Notes: generated by a model from the sequence alone, not told the origin. A stretch of DNA of 15,553 nucleotides from an uncultured Barnesiella sp. (GCA_904502265.1 CAJGDT010000016.1:1-15553), one strand, 5' to 3'. Shown: positions 1 to 7,311, numbered from the stretch's first letter. Translations and numbers: made by a program.

Positions 1-1
1 C

Positions 2-112
2 GAAATAGCCTCAACCACACACAAAAAGGTAGGTACTATTAAAAGCACCATTCATCGCATCAAGGGTCGACTGAAAGTGCTACTAAAAGGAGAACGAAAC
101 GATGAAGAATAA
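2..112 (+). CDS. C-terminal end of a probable ECF-type RNA polymerase sigma factor (5' truncated)
   Basis: An open frame enters from the left edge and stops with TAA at 110-112, giving 36 residues. It starts EIASTT and continues with VGTIKSTIHRIKGRLKVLL. This matches the end of sigma-70 region 4, where the family pattern is EIA, then GT-V/I-KS, then HR, then LK/R xxL, so it would be the helix-turn-helix that contacts the -35 element. The short charged tail GERNDEE is typical of ECF sigma factors. The gene begins outside the window, so its length and subgroup are unknown, and the call rests on this short stretch only. It is convergent with serB. Confidence 0.6.
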   Translation, partial: EIASTTHKKVGTIKSTIHRIKGRLKVLLKGERNDEE

Positions 113-216
113 GCAAAAAGGGCTACGATAGTACGTTCCATCAATAAACCCAAAATCTACAAATCCCAAAAACACATTATCGCAAACGTCTATCTAATAG
201 ACACCCTATATATAAA

Positions 217-251
217 ACACCATGCCCACTCCGAATGAGTGGACATGGTGT
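217..251 (-). terminator. Hairpin between convergent genes, probable terminator for serB
   Basis: The arms at 217-231 and 237-251 form a 15-bp stem around the loop CGAAT. The only imperfection is a C/A pair on the plus strand, which becomes a G-U wobble on the minus strand. On the minus strand the stem is followed directly by TTTTATATATA, so it fits serB best, although it lies about 100 bases beyond the serB stop. It also lies about 105 bases past the sigma-factor stop and could act in both directions. Confidence 0.55.
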
Positions 252-281
252 AAATACTCGTTTTTACTTCTGCTACTCTAC

Positions 282-307
282 GCCTTTCCCCTCACTTTGG
301 GATAGGC
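282..307. other. Second short inverted repeat downstream of serB
   Basis: GCCTTTCCC at 282-290 and GGGATAGGC at 299-307 form a 9-bp stem with one mismatch and an 8-base loop. There is no clean T-tract on either side. It may contribute to the serB transcript end or protect it, but it is a weak signal. The rest of 113-351 holds no coding potential I can support. Confidence 0.25.
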
Positions 308-351
308 AAAGAGTTTATTTGAAAGTCTTTGGCAGACAGGCAACTCTATAC

Positions 352-1593
352 TCAATATTCGGGATGACTTTCAGTTATAAACGAATCCTTAAATCCCATA
401 AAGTATAGTACACCGTCAATGCCTATCGTCGATATACTTTGCTTGGCATCTGCTTTTACCTTTGGCTTGGCATGGTAAGCTATACCAAGTCCGGCAGTAG
501 CCAGCATAGGCAGGTCATTTGCACCATCACCCACTGCTATGGTCTGCATGATATTTACATTTTCCACTTGAGCTATCAGACGTAGGAGCTCGGCCTTGCG
601 TTTACCATCAACAATATCACCCAAGTAGCGACCTGTGAGTTTACCATCCTCCACTTCAAGATCATTGGCATACACATAGTCGATGCCAAATTTTTGTTTC
701 AGGTAGTTACCAAAGTAGGTAAATCCACCTGAAAGAATAGCAATCTTGTAGCCGGTACGTTTCAATACAGTCATCAGTCGTTCTATACCCTCCGACATGG
801 GCAAGTTCTCGGCTATTTCGCGCATCACACTTACATCAAGACCCTTGAGCAATGCCACACGTTTCTCAAAGCTCTCCCTGAAGTCAATCTCGCCACGCAT
901 AGCCGCTTCGGTAATTGCCTTAACCTCATCACCCACACCGGCCTTTATAGCCAGTTCATCTATTACTTCAGTTTCAATAAGGGTAGAGTCCATATCGAAG
1001 CAGATGAGTCGGCGACTACGACGATATATTGTATCCTCTTGCATAGACACATCGAAGTCGAGCGACGAAGCAAGCTCCATCAAATCCTTTTGCATCTGCT
1101 CCTTGTCAATGGGGGTACCACGCACCGAGAATTCTATACAAGACTTACTCTTAGCCTCCTCGTCTTCGTGCAAAGGCATACGACCCGTAAGGCGTTGTAT
1201 TGCATCGATATTGAGTTTTTGATCAGACACCACCTTGGCCACGGCAGCTATCTGCTTGGCTGTAGTACGGCGACCCAATATGGTTATAATCCAACGGTGC
1301 TTACCTTGGCGCGCCACCCACTTGTCATAATCGTCGGCCGAGATAGGCGAAAAGCGTATCGACACATTCATTTCGTTGGCTTTGAATAGCAACTCTTTCA
1401 TAATCGTACCACTCTTTTCGCTTGTAGTCTTAAACAAGATACCCAGCGACAACGTATGGTGAATATCGGCTTGACCAATGTCGAGTATAGCCGCATCGTG
1501 TCGGCCAAGAATCGCGGTAAGTTCGGCAGTAAGACCCGGACGGTCTTCACCGGCTATATTGATAAGAATAAGTTCAAAATCGTGTTGTTCCAT
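352..1593 (-). CDS. serB: Phosphoserine phosphatase SerB with N-terminal ACT domains
   Basis: The 413-residue protein catalyses the last step of serine biosynthesis, hydrolysing O-phospho-L-serine to L-serine and phosphate in the cytoplasm. Residues about 6-80 form an ACT domain (AGEDRPGLTAELTAILG) and residues about 98-190 a second ACT-like region. The rest is a HAD phosphatase with motif I DMDSTLIE (nucleophile Asp200, acid/base Asp202), motif II Ser288 in ILSGG, the motif III lysine near 331-333, and motif IV GDGANDLPML at 355-364. Length and layout fit two-ACT SerB proteins of Bacteroidota and Actinobacteria rather than the shorter E. coli enzyme. The ATG at 1593 lies about 23 bases from a TATATTTG promoter element, which supports this start. 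ACT domains suggest allosteric control by an amino acid, by family inference. It is transcribed alone, divergently from the phnA-like gene. Confidence 0.96.
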   Translation of the reverse strand: MEQHDFELILINIAGEDRPGLTAELTAILGRHDAAILDIGQADIHHTLSLGILFKTTSEKSGTIMKELLFKANEMNVSIRFSPISADDYDKWVARQGKHRWIITILGRRTTAKQIAAVAKVVSDQKLNIDAIQRLTGRMPLHEDEEAKSKSCIEFSVRGTPIDKEQMQKDLMELASSLDFDVSMQEDTIYRRSRRLICFDMDSTLIETEVIDELAIKAGVGDEVKAITEAAMRGEIDFRESFEKRVALLKGLDVSVMREIAENLPMSEGIERLMTVLKRTGYKIAILSGGFTYFGNYLKQKFGIDYVYANDLEVEDGKLTGRYLGDIVDGKRKAELLRLIAQVENVNIMQTIAVGDGANDLPMLATAGLGIAYHAKPKVKADAKQSISTIGIDGVLYFMGFKDSFITESHPEY

Positions 1594-1615
1594 AGGTACA
1601 TATTTTTTCTTATCG

Positions 1616-1623
1616 CAAATATA
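1616..1623 (-). promoter_or_regulatory. Bacteroidota -7 element for serB
   Basis: On the minus strand this reads TATATTTG, an exact match to the Bacteroidota -7 consensus TAnnTTTG, placed about 23 bases before the serB ATG. No clear TTTG lies at the expected -33 spacing, so the upstream half is degenerate. Confidence 0.45.
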
Positions 1624-1707
1624 CAGACAAATGAGAAAAAACGTAAGACTTAAATCAATATTTTTTTCAATCGCAAAACATATAAATTGAATAATCAGCA
1701 GTAGCCT

Positions 1708-1739
1708 TTTGCATAATTCAGCTATTTGGCGTACTTTTG
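1708..1739 (+). promoter_or_regulatory. Bacteroidota sigma-ABfr promoter for the phnA/yjdM gene
   Basis: TTTG at 1708-1711 and TACTTTTG at 1732-1739 are separated by 20 bases, which matches the TTTG-N19-21-TAnnTTTG consensus. Transcription should start near 1745. That is downstream of the in-frame ATG at 1737, so the ATG at 1764 is the likely start codon. Confidence 0.7.
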
Positions 1740-1763
1740 CATAAATTTTTAAATCATTTCGAC

Positions 1764-2093
1764 ATGACAGACATACCCAAATGCCCCAAGTGTGGTGGCG
1801 AAAACACCTATTTCGATGGCTCTCTCTATGTTTGCCCCGATTGTGCTCACGAGTTTAACCCTGGCGATGAAGCCGAAGAGGGCAACGATGTGGCTCGCGA
1901 TAGTAATGGCGCCGAACTCTTTGACGGCGATGCCGTAACCGTAATAAAAGACTTGAAAGTAAAAGGCTCGTCGATGGTTATCAAACGCGGTACTAAAGTA
2001 AAAAGTATACGCCTCACCGAAAACCCCGAAGAGGTAGACTGCAAAATTGAAGGCAGCAGCATAGTACTGAAAACCTGCTTCCTCAAGAAGTAA
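1764..2093 (+). CDS. yjdM: Zinc-ribbon PhnA/YjdM family protein
   Basis: This small protein (109 residues from the ATG at 1764) has an N-terminal zinc ribbon, CPKC at residues 7-10 and CPDC at 24-27, followed by an acidic linker and a compact PhnA C-terminal domain (LFDGDAVTVIKDLKVKGSS through GSSIVLKTCFLKK). Length and sequence fit the PhnA/YjdM family (about 110 residues). Despite the old name 'alkylphosphonate utilization protein', this family is not phosphonoacetate hydrolase and its biochemical role is unknown. An in-frame ATG at 1737 would add nine residues but lies inside the predicted promoter and start-site region. It is a single-gene unit with its own promoter and terminator. Confidence 0.9.
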   Translation: MTDIPKCPKCGGENTYFDGSLYVCPDCAHEFNPGDEAEEGNDVARDSNGAELFDGDAVTVIKDLKVKGSSMVIKRGTKVKSIRLTENPEEVDCKIEGSSIVLKTCFLKK

Positions 2094-2115
2094 TATTCAA
2101 CAGTACAAACCATAC

Positions 2116-2159
2116 AAGGTTATAAAGCAATTATTTCCGATTGTTTTATAACCTTTTTT
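2116..2159 (+). terminator. Intrinsic terminator after yjdM
   Basis: The arms at 2116-2131 and 2140-2155 form a 16-bp stem with one G-U pair and an 8-base loop, and run into a TTTTTT tract ending at 2159. It starts 23 bases after the yjdM stop. Confidence 0.88.
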
Positions 2160-2234
2160 ATTTACCAATAAATCAACCACAAAAAGTAAAATAAAAAAAG
2201 AGAGTAATATTTACTTTTTTCTACAAAGTTTTGC

Positions 2235-2242
2235 TAAATTTG
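2235..2242 (+). promoter_or_regulatory. Bacteroidota -7 element for the hydrolase/BspA unit
   Basis: TAAATTTG matches the TAnnTTTG consensus and lies 55 bases before the ATG at 2298. The expected -33 position holds only a T-rich run (2215-2220), so the upstream element is imperfect. The leader would be about 50 bases and A-rich, as is usual for this phylum. Confidence 0.55.
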
Positions 2243-2297
2243 CCTAATAGATTTACAAACAATCAATAGGTATAAACCAAAACTAATCACTAACAAA

Positions 2298-3113
2298 ATG
2301 AAAAAGATTTCTTTACTGCTCATTGCTCTGATGAGTTTATGCCTGCCCATCCAAGCAGGTGTTGTCTATCTCGACTTAGACGGTAATGTTGTTGATCAAA
2401 GCTTTACAACCAACAACTTGTATGTCGAAATGTACGCACCACAACAACCCAATGGTGTGTCGGTAATGATATATCCAGGTGGTGCTTACGAATGGAAAGG
2501 CATGACGTACGAAGGTTCGGACTTCGCACCATTCTACAACAACTTAGGTATAACCGTATTTGTAGTAAGCTACCAACTCCCCTACGGCAGTAGCACAGCA
2601 CCCCTTGCCAGTTGCGAACGATTTATGCGTGCCGCCAAGAAGAAAGCCACAGAGTGGAACATCAACCCCGATAGCATAGGCGTAATGGGATCGTCGGCCG
2701 GTGGACACTTGGCATCAACTCACGCAACAGCCTTCAGTGTCGATACCAGACCCGCATTCCAAATATTGCTCTACCCGGTTATATCTATGAGCGAAGAACT
2801 CACACACCTTCAGTCGCGCAATAATTTGCTGGGCAGTACTGCCAATGAACAATTGGAATATCAATACTCCAATGAACTACAAGTAAAGGACAACACCCCC
2901 ATGGCCTACATAGCACTGAGCGAGGACGACTGGGCAGTACCCGTAGACAACAGCATACTCTACTACAAAGCCTGCATCGACCACAACATACCCGCCGAAC
3001 TTCACATCTTCCCCACCGGTGGACATGGTTGGGGATTCAACAGTTTCGACTACCACGATGAATTTCTGAAAACACTTAGCGATTGGCTGACTAACAACGT
3101 ATTAAATCAATAA
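2298..3113 (+). CDS. Secreted alpha/beta-hydrolase (esterase/lipase-like)
   Basis: This 271-residue protein has a signal peptide (KK, then LLLIALMSLCL, cleavage likely after IQA at residue 20) with no lipobox, so it should be exported to the periplasm or beyond. The mature part is an alpha/beta-hydrolase of the BD-FAE/acetyl-esterase-like group. An oxyanion-loop-like YPGGAY lies at about 59-64, the nucleophile elbow GSSAG at 131-135 with Ser133, the probable acid Asp211 in DDWAVP, and the catalytic His243 in GGHGWG. Relatives remove acetyl or other acyl groups from plant polysaccharides or peptides, but the substrate cannot be read from sequence. The gene ends 28 bases before a secreted BspA-like gene with no terminator between, so the two are probably co-transcribed. 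Confidence 0.85.
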   Translation: MKKISLLLIALMSLCLPIQAGVVYLDLDGNVVDQSFTTNNLYVEMYAPQQPNGVSVMIYPGGAYEWKGMTYEGSDFAPFYNNLGITVFVVSYQLPYGSSTAPLASCERFMRAAKKKATEWNINPDSIGVMGSSAGGHLASTHATAFSVDTRPAFQILLYPVISMSEELTHLQSRNNLLGSTANEQLEYQYSNELQVKDNTPMAYIALSEDDWAVPVDNSILYYKACIDHNIPAELHIFPTGGHGWGFNSFDYHDEFLKTLSDWLTNNVLNQ

Positions 3114-3141
3114 TAACACTACATAAACAAGTCTATTTGTC

Positions 3142-4641
3142 ATGAAAAGATATATATTCGCCCTAACAGCCAGCGTACTATGCCTATCGGCATCGGCCTA
3201 CGACTTCAGCGTCGATGACATCTTTTACAACATACTTGCCTCGGGCAACGCCGTTGAAGTTACCCACGACTACAATAGCGAGAACAGCACAACCGGTAGC
3301 TACAAAGGCAAAGTAACCATACCCGAAACAGTAACTCACGAAGGCACTACTTATAACGTCATCACCATTGGAGAAAACGCCTTTGCCGAGAGTGTCCGCC
3401 TCACCGAGGTAGTACTCCCTGAGAGCATTACCACTATCGAGCGAAAAGCATTTTATGACTGCTCTCGCCTCAAAGAGATAACATTACCTCAATCGGTTAC
3501 CACCATTGGCGAACTGGCCTTTTATCACTGTGTAAAACTTAAAAGCCTCAACATCCCCGCATCAGTCTGCAATATAGGCAGCAAAGCTTTTATTCTGTGC
3601 AAGGGACTTACCTCTCTCACTGTAGATAATACCAACACTGCGTACAGTAGCGACAATAACATCATCTATAACAAAGAGCAAACACTACTCGTAGCAGCAA
3701 TGTCGAGCTATAGCGGCCACCTCAACCTACCAGCTACAGTAACCGAGATAGGCGAAAATGCCTTTGTTGAGTGCGACGGACTCTCGTCAATCGATATGGG
3801 CAACGTGATAACCATTCACGACTACGCCTTCTTCGATTGCAAAGGTCTCAAGTCAATAACATTACCCGAGAGTGTCGAGAAGTTGGGCATCGGAGCATTC
3901 TTTAACTGCACCAACCTTACCACCCTCAAGATGAATAACAATTTGCGCGAAATGGGCGAACGAGCCTTTATGCGTTGCATATCACTCAACAGCATTGAAT
4001 TTGCCGGCAACAACCTCGTAATAGGCAACCACGCATTTGAGTCGTGCAAGAACCTAAGCATTGGCGACATCAGCGATTGCGTGTCGGAGATAGGCGACTA
4101 CGCATTTGCATCATGTATCAAGCACCGCACACTCACACTCCCGGCCTCAATAAAACGCATCGGCGAGAAAGCATTCTTTGCTTGCCCACAAATCAGCCGT
4201 CTCACCCTCGGTCGTGAACTGCAAGAAATAGGCGAAAATGCCTTTTTAAATTGCAACCGCATACGCCAGATAACCGTCAATGCCATGACACCTCCCGACA
4301 TATGCAAAAGTACATTTGCATCGGCCGTATACAACAATGCCACACTTGCGGTACCCGATGAGAGTATCGACGACTACAAGACTGCCGACCACTGGAAAGA
4401 GTTTATGGAGATAGAACCTTCGGCAGTAAACTGCATCAACAGCGACAACAATGTGCAAGTTGTTGTATCCAATAGCCATATCACCATCATCGGCACTACA
4501 CCCGACACCTACGTATCGGTATATACGACCGACGGAGCACTGGTGCAACAAACAACCGCATCAGACCTTGCCCAATACTCATTTGAGCGCGGAATATACA
4601 TCGTCAAGATAGAAAAATCGGTCTATAAAGTAGCACTGTAA
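3142..4641 (+). CDS. Secreted BspA-like leucine-rich-repeat protein with C-terminal sorting domain
   Basis: This 499-residue protein begins with a signal peptide (MKRYIFALTASVLCLSASA, cleavage near residue 19). Residues about 73-380 hold roughly 12 LRR_5 (BspA/Treponema pallidum type) repeats of about 23 residues with the pattern I-x-x-IG-x-x-AF-x-x-C-x-x-L-x-x-I-x-LP. About 30 non-canonical residues (SSDNNIIYNKEQTLL region) interrupt them after the fourth repeat. The usual capping segment follows (TPP at 383-385, LAVPDESIDDY at 402-412). The C-terminal ~65 residues (VSVYTTDGALVQQ, then GIYIVKIEKSVYKVAL) resemble a type A Por/type IX secretion sorting domain, which would put the protein on the cell surface. 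BspA relatives bind host matrix proteins or other cells; the ligand here is unknown. It is probably co-expressed with the upstream hydrolase. Confidence 0.88.
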   Translation: MKRYIFALTASVLCLSASAYDFSVDDIFYNILASGNAVEVTHDYNSENSTTGSYKGKVTIPETVTHEGTTYNVITIGENAFAESVRLTEVVLPESITTIERKAFYDCSRLKEITLPQSVTTIGELAFYHCVKLKSLNIPASVCNIGSKAFILCKGLTSLTVDNTNTAYSSDNNIIYNKEQTLLVAAMSSYSGHLNLPATVTEIGENAFVECDGLSSIDMGNVITIHDYAFFDCKGLKSITLPESVEKLGIGAFFNCTNLTTLKMNNNLREMGERAFMRCISLNSIEFAGNNLVIGNHAFESCKNLSIGDISDCVSEIGDYAFASCIKHRTLTLPASIKRIGEKAFFACPQISRLTLGRELQEIGENAFLNCNRIRQITVNAMTPPDICKSTFASAVYNNATLAVPDESIDDYKTADHWKEFMEIEPSAVNCINSDNNVQVVVSNSHITIIGTTPDTYVSVYTTDGALVQQTTASDLAQYSFERGIYIVKIEKSVYKVAL

Positions 4642-4666
4642 CAAACTATATAAAACGGTCACCGTT

Positions 4667-4697
4667 AAAGAGGAGGAATTTTTTCTCCTCTTTTTTT
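4667..4697 (+). terminator. Intrinsic terminator after the BspA-like gene
   Basis: AAAGAGGAG at 4667-4675 pairs perfectly with CTCCTCTTT at 4685-4693, and the T-tract continues to 4697. It starts 26 bases after the stop codon. Confidence 0.88.
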
Positions 4698-4764
4698 ATT
4701 TACTTTTTTGTATAGGCATAATGATGCGACACAATCCGCAGGGTGCAAATTCAAACACATTTGA

Positions 4765-4796
4765 TTTGCAACTTCACTCACCTTTCACTATCTTTG
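4765..4796 (+). promoter_or_regulatory. Bacteroidota sigma-ABfr promoter for the NhaC-family gene
   Basis: TTTG at 4765-4768 and TATCTTTG at 4789-4796 are separated by exactly 20 bases, a full consensus match. The predicted start near 4803 gives a leader of about 38 bases. Confidence 0.75.
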
Positions 4797-4840
4797 CAAG
4801 CGTTCTTCACAAGTAACCTTAATATCTAAAGCATATAACA

Positions 4841-6307
4841 ATGAACACCCCCAACAACGAATCCACGGTAAAGATACCGGCACTATGGATTTCACTTATT
4901 CCACTATTGTTTCTTGGACTATCACTCGTACTTGTACTTAAAGCCTATGGTACCGATGCATTAGGCGGAGGTATACAAATAGCACTATTGGCTTCGTCGG
5001 CTGTATGTGTAGCGCTATCGACACTGGTGTGCAAGACTCCATGGAGCATACTCGAAGATGGCATAATCGAAAATATCAAATCATCGGCTGTAGCCATTAT
5101 CATCCTACTCATGATTGGTGCTATCACCGGCACATGGATGCTCAGCGGTGTTGTTCCAACACTTATTTGCTACGGATTAGACATCCTCAGCCCCTCGTGG
5201 TTCTTGTGCGCAAGTTGCTTCATCTGTGGTATTGTTTCGCTAATGACTGGTAGCTCATGGACTACCATAGCTACCATTGGCGTTGCTTTGATGGGTATCG
5301 GTCACGCCTTGGGATTCTCTGAAGGTTGGATTGCCGGTGCAGTTATTTCAGGTGCATACTTTGGTGACAAATTCTCGCCCCTTTCCGACACCAACGTACT
5401 TGCAACATCAACAACCGAAGTACCTCTCTTTGAGCACATCAAGTACATGATGTACACGACATTCCCAACAATAGGCATTACACTCATCATCTTCCTTATA
5501 GCAAGTCTCAGCCACACTTCGGGAATGACCAACGATACCGACTTGTACAGCAATGCATTACATTCAGCATTTAACATTTCGCCTTGGCTGCTCATTGTAC
5601 CGTTGCTTACCGGCGTGTTGATATACCTACGTCTACCGGCACTTATCACCCTCTTTATGGCCACTCTATTTGCCGTAATTGCCTTGATAATAGCTCAACC
5701 CCAACTACTCTCCACCATAGCAGGAGAGGCCGGAGCAGAAGGATTCTGGCCCGCCTTGCGCGGTGTGTTTACAGCATGCTACGGATCGGCAAGCATCGAG
5801 ACCGGAGTACCTGCCGTAAACGAACTTGTAGCCACACGAGGCATGGGAGGTATGATGGACACTATCTGGCTCATTCTCTGCGCCATGTGCTTTGGCGGTG
5901 TAATGACAGGAAGTCGCATGCTCGACTCACTCACACAGCTATTCTTGCGCTTTGTACACCGCACTACATCGGCCGTAGCCACTACCGTAGGAGCAGGTGT
6001 ATTGTTTAATGCCACCACATCCGACCAGTATATTTCTATCATCCTTTCAAGCCGACTATTCAAGGGTGTATACGATCAATTGGGACTCGAAGGACGCCTA
6101 CTCAGCCGCTCGGTAGTAGATTCATCTACAGTCACTTCGGTATTGATACCCTGGAACTCATGCGGTATGGTACAATCGACAGTATTGGGTGTTGCAACCA
6201 TAACATACCTACCCTATTGTTTCTTCAATTATCTCACCCCTATCATCACCATTTTAGTGGCTGCTATAGGATTTAAAATATTCAAGAAGACACCCAAAAC
6301 TGCATAA
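4841..6307 (+). CDS. nhaC: NhaC-family sodium/proton antiporter or related cation/solute carrier
   Basis: This 488-residue inner-membrane protein has about 11-12 hydrophobic segments from residue 13 to 480. The NhaC/ion-transporter family motif GAYFGDKFSPLSDTNVLA lies at 171-188, preceded by the conserved LMTGSSWTT at 134-142. A related second-half segment reads FNATTSDQYISI, and SSTVTSVLIPWNSCG lies near the C terminus. The family includes Na+/H+ antiporters, malate-lactate antiporters (MleN) and lysine-riboswitch-linked members predicted to carry lysine, so the true substrate is open. It has its own promoter and a strong terminator, so it is not in the fermentation operon, but it directly precedes it. 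Possible roles are pH and sodium balance during amino-acid fermentation or lysine uptake. Confidence 0.88.
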   Translation: MNTPNNESTVKIPALWISLIPLLFLGLSLVLVLKAYGTDALGGGIQIALLASSAVCVALSTLVCKTPWSILEDGIIENIKSSAVAIIILLMIGAITGTWMLSGVVPTLICYGLDILSPSWFLCASCFICGIVSLMTGSSWTTIATIGVALMGIGHALGFSEGWIAGAVISGAYFGDKFSPLSDTNVLATSTTEVPLFEHIKYMMYTTFPTIGITLIIFLIASLSHTSGMTNDTDLYSNALHSAFNISPWLLIVPLLTGVLIYLRLPALITLFMATLFAVIALIIAQPQLLSTIAGEAGAEGFWPALRGVFTACYGSASIETGVPAVNELVATRGMGGMMDTIWLILCAMCFGGVMTGSRMLDSLTQLFLRFVHRTTSAVATTVGAGVLFNATTSDQYISIILSSRLFKGVYDQLGLEGRLLSRSVVDSSTVTSVLIPWNSCGMVQSTVLGVATITYLPYCFFNYLTPIITILVAAIGFKIFKKTPKTA

Positions 6308-6330
6308 AATTACACACTGTAAAACACCAT

Positions 6331-6381
6331 AAAACAGGTGGTAAGTTGAGGAAAAACGCCTCAATTTACCACCTGTTTTTT
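6331..6381 (+). terminator. Very strong intrinsic terminator after nhaC
   Basis: The arms at 6331-6351 and 6359-6379 form a 21-bp stem with a single G-U pair and the loop AAAAACG. The T-tract spans 6376-6381. The A-tract and T-tract at the two ends also make it usable on the opposite strand. It separates nhaC from the lysine operon. Confidence 0.93.
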
Positions 6382-6459
6382 CGTAGCCCCAAAGTAAGAA
6401 GACAGACTACTCAGAGCACTTTCTCAGCACGAAAATGTGGTAGGTTAGACAAATAATTT

Positions 6460-6473
6460 TTGACTTTTTTCAA
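6460..6473. promoter_or_regulatory. Possible CRP/FNR-type operator
   Basis: TTGA-CTTTTT-TCAA is an exact TTGA-N6-TCAA palindrome, the core of FNR/CRP-family sites. It extends to TTTTTGA/TCAAAAA (6457-6476) and is centred about 92 bases before the predicted operon start. The region is AT-rich, so chance is possible. The rest of 6382-6544 shows only a weak AGCCG/CGGCT inverted repeat (about 6496-6520) and no gene. Confidence 0.25.
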
Positions 6474-6544
6474 AAAATCACTCATTATTAAAAAAAGCCG
6501 GTAAATAAAGCACTACGGCTAATGGTTTCTTTGATTTTTTTCGT

Positions 6545-6552
6545 TATATTTG
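6545..6552 (+). promoter_or_regulatory. Bacteroidota -7 element for the lysine fermentation operon
   Basis: TATATTTG matches TAnnTTTG. The -33 element is poor (nothing close to TTTG 19-21 bases upstream; a TTTG at 6530-6533 is too near). A weak -33 often goes with activator dependence, which would fit the palindrome upstream. The predicted start near 6559 leaves a leader of about 32 bases before the ATG at 6591. Confidence 0.5.
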
Positions 6553-6590
6553 CCCAACAAAAGAAAAACAAACTAAAAACATATATTTCG

Positions 6591-7241
6591 ATGAAGAAGC
6601 AAGTAACACTTCAAGAAGCCGTAGACCAAATCAAAGACGGCATGACCATCATGGTGGGCGGTTTTTTGGCCGTAGGCGCACCTACACAAATCGTTGATGC
6701 TCTTGTAGAAAAGGGTGTAAAAGATTTGACACTTATCTGTAACGACACAGCTTTCCCCGACCAATCAATCGGCAAACTCATCGTTAATCGTCAAGTAAAG
6801 AAACTCTACGTATCGCACATCGGTACTAACCCCGAGACATCGAACCAAATGAATGCCGGTGAATTGGAGGTAGAATTCTGCCCTCAAGGCACATTGGCCG
6901 AGCGTATCAGAGCCAAAGGCGCAGGCTTAGGTGGTGTACTCACAGCAACAGGTCTTGGTACAATCATCGCCGAAGGCAAAGAGATTGTGACAGTAGACGG
7001 CAAAGAGTATCTCCTTGAGAAACCCCTCGGTGCAGATGTTGCAATCATTGGTGCTTCTATCGCCGACGAGGCAGGTAACCTCATCTACAAGGGTACTACA
7101 CAAAACTTCAACCCCCTCATGGCCACAGCAGCCGACATCGTTATAGCAGAGGCCGAAGAGGTTGTTGCAACAGGCTCTTTAGCTCCCGAGACCATTCACA
7201 CATCGGGTGTATATGTTGACTACTTGTACAAGAAACAATAA
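6591..7241 (+). CDS. atoD: Acetoacetate/butyrate CoA-transferase, alpha subunit
   Basis: This 216-residue protein is the alpha subunit of a family I CoA-transferase (AtoD/ScoA/CtfA type). The PROSITE-style alpha signature is intact at residues 16-31 (DGMTIMVGGFLAVGAP), followed by the expected ICNDT and GLGTII segments. In lysine fermentation the alpha/beta complex moves CoA between butyryl- or acetoacetyl-CoA and acetate or acetoacetate. The catalytic glutamate sits in the beta subunit (AtoA), which is not in this window; the next gene is kal instead. I chose the ATG at 6591 because an upstream in-frame ATG (6522) lies before the predicted promoter and would add 23 hydrophobic and lysine-rich residues unlike the family. 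With this start the length matches E. coli AtoD (about 220). It is the first gene of the operon. Confidence 0.92.
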   Translation: MKKQVTLQEAVDQIKDGMTIMVGGFLAVGAPTQIVDALVEKGVKDLTLICNDTAFPDQSIGKLIVNRQVKKLYVSHIGTNPETSNQMNAGELEVEFCPQGTLAERIRAKGAGLGGVLTATGLGTIIAEGKEIVTVDGKEYLLEKPLGADVAIIGASIADEAGNLIYKGTTQNFNPLMATAADIVIAEAEEVVATGSLAPETIHTSGVYVDYLYKKQ

Positions 7242-7311
7242 CAAGTCGCACAACAAGCCGAAATTGTAAAACGAAAAAAGCAATAATAAATAACAAAAAT
7301 TCCCCAATACT

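Noticed and set aside
102..131. Mini-ORF ATGAAGAATAAGC to TAG overlapping the end of the sigma-factor frame, in the position where an anti-sigma gene might start
   Set aside because: Only nine codons before a stop, with no similarity that I can recognise and nothing coding after it.
1737..1763. Longer N terminus for the yjdM gene starting at the ATG at 1737
   Set aside because: It begins within the predicted -7 region (TACTTTTG ends at 1739), and the family starts close to the zinc ribbon, which fits the ATG at 1764.
1764..2093. Phosphonoacetate hydrolase
   Set aside because: The PhnA name is shared by two unrelated proteins. This one is the small zinc-ribbon YjdM type without a hydrolase domain.
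3360..4290. Tandem DNA repeats
   Set aside because: The periodicity of about 69 bases is explained by the leucine-rich repeats at protein level; the DNA units are too diverged to be a satellite or VNTR.
6522..6590. Longer N terminus for atoD, resembling a hydrophobic leader (VSLIFFVIFAQ)
   Set aside because: It lies upstream of and across the TATATTTG promoter element. CoA-transferases are cytoplasmic, and the family begins with the residues encoded from 6591.
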